NCBI GenBank assembly: GCA_023439425.1
Contig: JAEXNZ010000033.1
Coordinates: forward strand, 1-7,682
Source: Pseudomonadota bacterium
GTDB lineage: Bacteria > Pseudomonadota > Gammaproteobacteria > Xanthomonadales > Xanthomonadaceae
Direction: 5' to 3'
Length of the DNA: 7,682 nt
The position numbers were made by a program, and so were the translations under genes. The notes below the pieces were generated by a model. The model searched no databases. It had not been told where the DNA came from and saw only the letters and a program-made list of their open reading frames with translations. Below, piece after piece: positions 6,367 through 7,682 of this stretch (position 1 is its first letter; each line of letters opens with the position of its first letter).

Positions 6367-6939
6367 TCAGGGCAACCGATATCCCGCTTCCCGCAGCAAC
6401 CGCGCCACCGCGATCAGTGGCAACCCGATCAACGCGGTCGGGTCGGAATTCTCGATCGCCTCGAACAAGGTGATCCCCAGCCCTTCACACTTGAAGCTGC
6501 CGGCGCAATCCAACGGCATTTCAGCGGCGACGTAGCGCGCAATCTCATCCGCCTGCAAGACGCGGAACCGCACCGTGGTCACGTCAACGGCCTCCAGCAC
6601 CCTGCCATCGCACTGCAGGCTCACCGCCGTATGGAAGGCCACCGCCTGCCCGGACATCGCCGCCAGCTGGGCCTGGGCGGCCTCCACCGTGCCGGGCTTG
6701 CCCAGCGGGGCCCCGTTCAGCTCCGCCACCTGGTCGGACCCGATCACCCAGCGGCCCGGGCGGCGGACGGCGACCTCTGCCGCCTTGGCCCGGGCCAGGC
6801 GCACCGCCAGCGCGGCGGGCGCTTCGCCCGGGGCAGGGGTCTCGTCCACGTCCGGGCGGGCTGTTTCCAGGGGCATGCCCAGGCGTTCCAGCAGTTCGCG
6901 GCGGTATCGGGAGGTAGAGGCAAGCAGCAGCGGGTTCAT
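6367..6939 (-). CDS. yceF: Maf-family nucleotide pyrophosphatase, YceF subgroup
   Basis: This 190-residue protein belongs to the Maf/HAM1 superfamily, which hydrolyses non-canonical or modified nucleoside triphosphates to the monophosphate plus pyrophosphate in the cytoplasm. Motifs in order are LASTSRYRRELL (6-17), DVDET (30-34), IGSDQV (66-71, with the catalytic-site aspartate D69), GKP (80-82), SG (96-97), CAGSFKCEG (145-153) and DPTALIGLP (166-174). GSDQV and the C-AGSFK-EG block place it in the YceF group, whose E. coli member prefers 7-methyl-GTP, rather than the YhdE group that acts on dTTP and UTP. Length is typical. AGGA lies 7 nt before the ATG (complement of 6947-6950). It is divergent from yceD-rpmF, as in E. 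coli. I found no convincing promoter of its own. Confidence 0.93.
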   Translation of the reverse strand: MNPLLLASTSRYRRELLERLGMPLETARPDVDETPAPGEAPAALAVRLARAKAAEVAVRRPGRWVIGSDQVAELNGAPLGKPGTVEAAQAQLAAMSGQAVAFHTAVSLQCDGRVLEAVDVTTVRFRVLQADEIARYVAAEMPLDCAGSFKCEGLGITLFEAIENSDPTALIGLPLIAVARLLREAGYRLP

Positions 6940-6961
6940 GCGATAATCCTATCCCACACGG

Positions 6962-6977
6962 GCCCGGCAGCCCGGGC
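6962..6977. promoter_or_regulatory. GC-rich inverted repeat just upstream of the yceD promoter
   Basis: GCCCGG, the 4-nt spacer CAGC, then CCGGGC form a perfect 6-bp inverted repeat ending 2 nt before the -35 box at 6980. It lies between two divergent genes, so it could be a protein-binding site or a hairpin in the yceF leader. In GC-rich DNA a 6-bp palindrome can arise by chance. Confidence 0.3.
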
Positions 6978-6979
6978 AT

Positions 6980-7008
6980 TTGACAACCGCTATCGCGGTC
7001 CTTAACAT
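6980..7008 (+). promoter_or_regulatory. Strong sigma-70 promoter for yceD-rpmF
   Basis: A perfect -35 box TTGACA (6980-6985) is followed by exactly 17 bp and then the -10 box TAACAT (7003-7008, 5 of 6 consensus). Transcription should begin around 7014-7017, only 2 to 5 nt before the yceD ATG at 7019. The spacer contains a 5-bp inverted repeat, ACCGC-TATC-GCGGT (6986-6999), which could be an operator or could be chance. Confidence 0.7.
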
Positions 7009-7018
7009 TCAGCGGCTT

Positions 7019-7528
7019 ATGTCCGCGAACGTGCCCGAATTGCTGGATGCCTGGAAGATGGTCGCAGCGCGCAGGCGCTTCGAAGGCCAGGTCAACCTGG
7101 CTGACCTGACCCGCCTGCAAGGCCTTGTTGCCGATACCGAAGGAACGTGCACCTATGCACTGGAATTCGCTCGCGATGAGATCGTGCGGGTATCCTATGT
7201 GGAACTGACTCTCTCCACCGAGCTGCCGCTGACCTGTCAGCGCAGCATGCAGCGATTCCTGTTGCCGGTGAATGTGGTGCAGCGTCTTGGCCTGGTCCGC
7301 GACGAAGCTGAAGAAGCTTCGCTGCCGGAAGAGTACGAAGCGCTGCTGGTGCCCGAGGATGGCGAACTGCGTCCGCTGGACCTGGTCGAGGACGAACTGG
7401 TCCTGGCTGTCCCGGTGGTGCCGCTGTCGCCCGATGGTGAGGCGGTTGACCGTGACTGGGCACCGACCGAAGAAGAAACAAGCAAGGCCAATCCGTTCGC
7501 GGCGTTGGCGGCGCTGAAGAAACAATAG
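7019..7528 (+). CDS. yceD: YceD family protein (DUF177), gene upstream of ribosomal protein L32
   Basis: This encodes 169 acidic residues of the YceD/DUF177 family, found next to rpmF across bacteria. In plants and bacteria the family has been linked to 23S rRNA processing or accumulation, but its mechanism is not settled. Family landmarks are LTCQR (71-75), LPEEYEALLV (102-111), VEDELVLAVPVVP (123-135) and the C-terminal NPFAALAALKK (158-168). E. coli YceD has a C-x-x-C at the first of these; here the second cysteine is a serine (CQRS). The frame is open upstream to a TTG at 6980, but that codon is part of the -35 box. The ATG at 7019 matches the E. coli N-terminus in length. No Shine-Dalgarno sequence precedes it, and the promoter leaves almost no leader. 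It probably forms an operon with rpmF. Confidence 0.92.
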   Translation: MSANVPELLDAWKMVAARRRFEGQVNLADLTRLQGLVADTEGTCTYALEFARDEIVRVSYVELTLSTELPLTCQRSMQRFLLPVNVVQRLGLVRDEAEEASLPEEYEALLVPEDGELRPLDLVEDELVLAVPVVPLSPDGEAVDRDWAPTEEETSKANPFAALAALKKQ

Positions 7529-7635
7529 CAGCCGGTTGTCGTCGGCGGCTGCGGCGAAAGCGAAGACTGTGCTGGGCGCTGGCGTCCTGTGCGACGAAAC
7601 GACGAAGCAAAACGAACCGAGTTTGGAGCAATCCC
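7529..7635 (+). other. yceD-rpmF intergenic leader
   Basis: This 107-nt gap has no gene. It starts with a 6-bp inverted repeat (CAGCCG at 7529-7534, CGGCTG at 7546-7551, 11-nt loop). Its second half is A-rich for this genome and repeats ACGAA three times (7594-7598, 7602-7606, 7612-7616) before the rpmF ribosome-binding site. No intrinsic terminator or promoter stands out. Confidence 0.4.
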
Positions 7636-7682
7636 ATGGCTGTGCAGAAATCCCGTGTTACCCCGTCCCGCCGCGGCCAGCG
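7636..7682 (+). CDS. rpmF: 50S ribosomal protein L32, N-terminal fragment
   Basis: The frame starting at 7636 encodes MAVQKSRVTPSRRGQ and then runs off the window, about a quarter of the expected 60 or so residues. The sequence is the canonical bacterial L32 N-terminus, a basic tail contacting 23S rRNA in the large ribosomal subunit. A good Shine-Dalgarno site, GGAG (7625-7628), lies 7 nt before the ATG. Position directly after yceD is the conserved arrangement; plsX and fab genes commonly follow, but they are outside this window. Confidence 0.95.
   Translation, partial: MAVQKSRVTPSRRGQ

Noticed and set aside
6340..7005. Open frame of 221 codons on the plus strand opposite yceF
   Set aside because: yceF has every Maf motif on the other strand. 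This frame starts inside a SMAG repeat and runs into the yceD promoter.
6980..7018. TTG at 6980 as the yceD start codon
   Set aside because: It coincides with the -35 box of a near-consensus promoter, and the extra 13 residues have no counterpart in the E. coli family member.
1..7682. CRISPR array, tRNA or rRNA gene, insertion sequence, prophage or defence genes
   Set aside because: No regularly spaced direct repeats, tRNA-like cloverleaf, transposase motif or phage and defence protein families were seen on either strand.

Overview
This 7.7 kb, GC-rich window looks like chromosomal DNA from Xanthomonadaceae, most likely Stenotrophomonas. The protein families and gene order fit that lineage: a yceF / yceD-rpmF neighbourhood and a moxR-DUF58-tgpA cluster. 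Three short GTAG-type palindromes matching the SMAG repeats of S. maltophilia also fit. The genus call is inference; no rRNA or species marker is present.

Region 1 (43-4411, minus strand) is a compact four-gene operon, transcribed right to left: a MoxR-type AAA+ ATPase, a membrane-anchored DUF58 protein, the inner-membrane transglutaminase-like protein TgpA with an intact Cys-His-Asp triad, and an Slp-family outer-membrane lipoprotein. The genes are separated by 1 nt or overlap by 8 and 4 nt, so they are probably translated in a coupled way. MoxR plus DUF58 plus a periplasmic transglutaminase is a widely conserved cell-envelope module of poorly understood function. The lipoprotein on the end gives it a possible outer-membrane component.

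Region 2 (4452-6287, plus strand) holds one divergent gene for a large polytopic glycosyltransferase of the GT39/PMT-ArnT type. It carries an extra periplasmic C-terminal part ending in an Ig-like beta-sandwich domain. A head-to-head pair of SMAG repeats follows its stop codon and fills nearly all of the gap to the convergent yceF gene. A third, cut-off SMAG copy lies at the left edge of the window, just after the lipoprotein gene.

Region 3 (6367-7682) is the conserved yceF (Maf-family nucleotide pyrophosphatase, minus) / yceD-rpmF (plus) locus that leads into fatty-acid and phospholipid synthesis genes in many gammaproteobacteria. A near-consensus sigma-70 promoter sits directly in front of yceD and predicts a leaderless or almost leaderless mRNA. 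The window ends 15 codons into rpmF.

Most of the window is conserved housekeeping or envelope DNA, and there is no sign of a phage, transposon, CRISPR array or defence island. No intergenic stretch exceeds 300 bases. The points most worth following up are the Slp addition to the MoxR-TgpA operon, the glycosyltransferase/Ig-like fusion, the SMAG pair with its compensatory base change, and the predicted leaderless yceD transcript.
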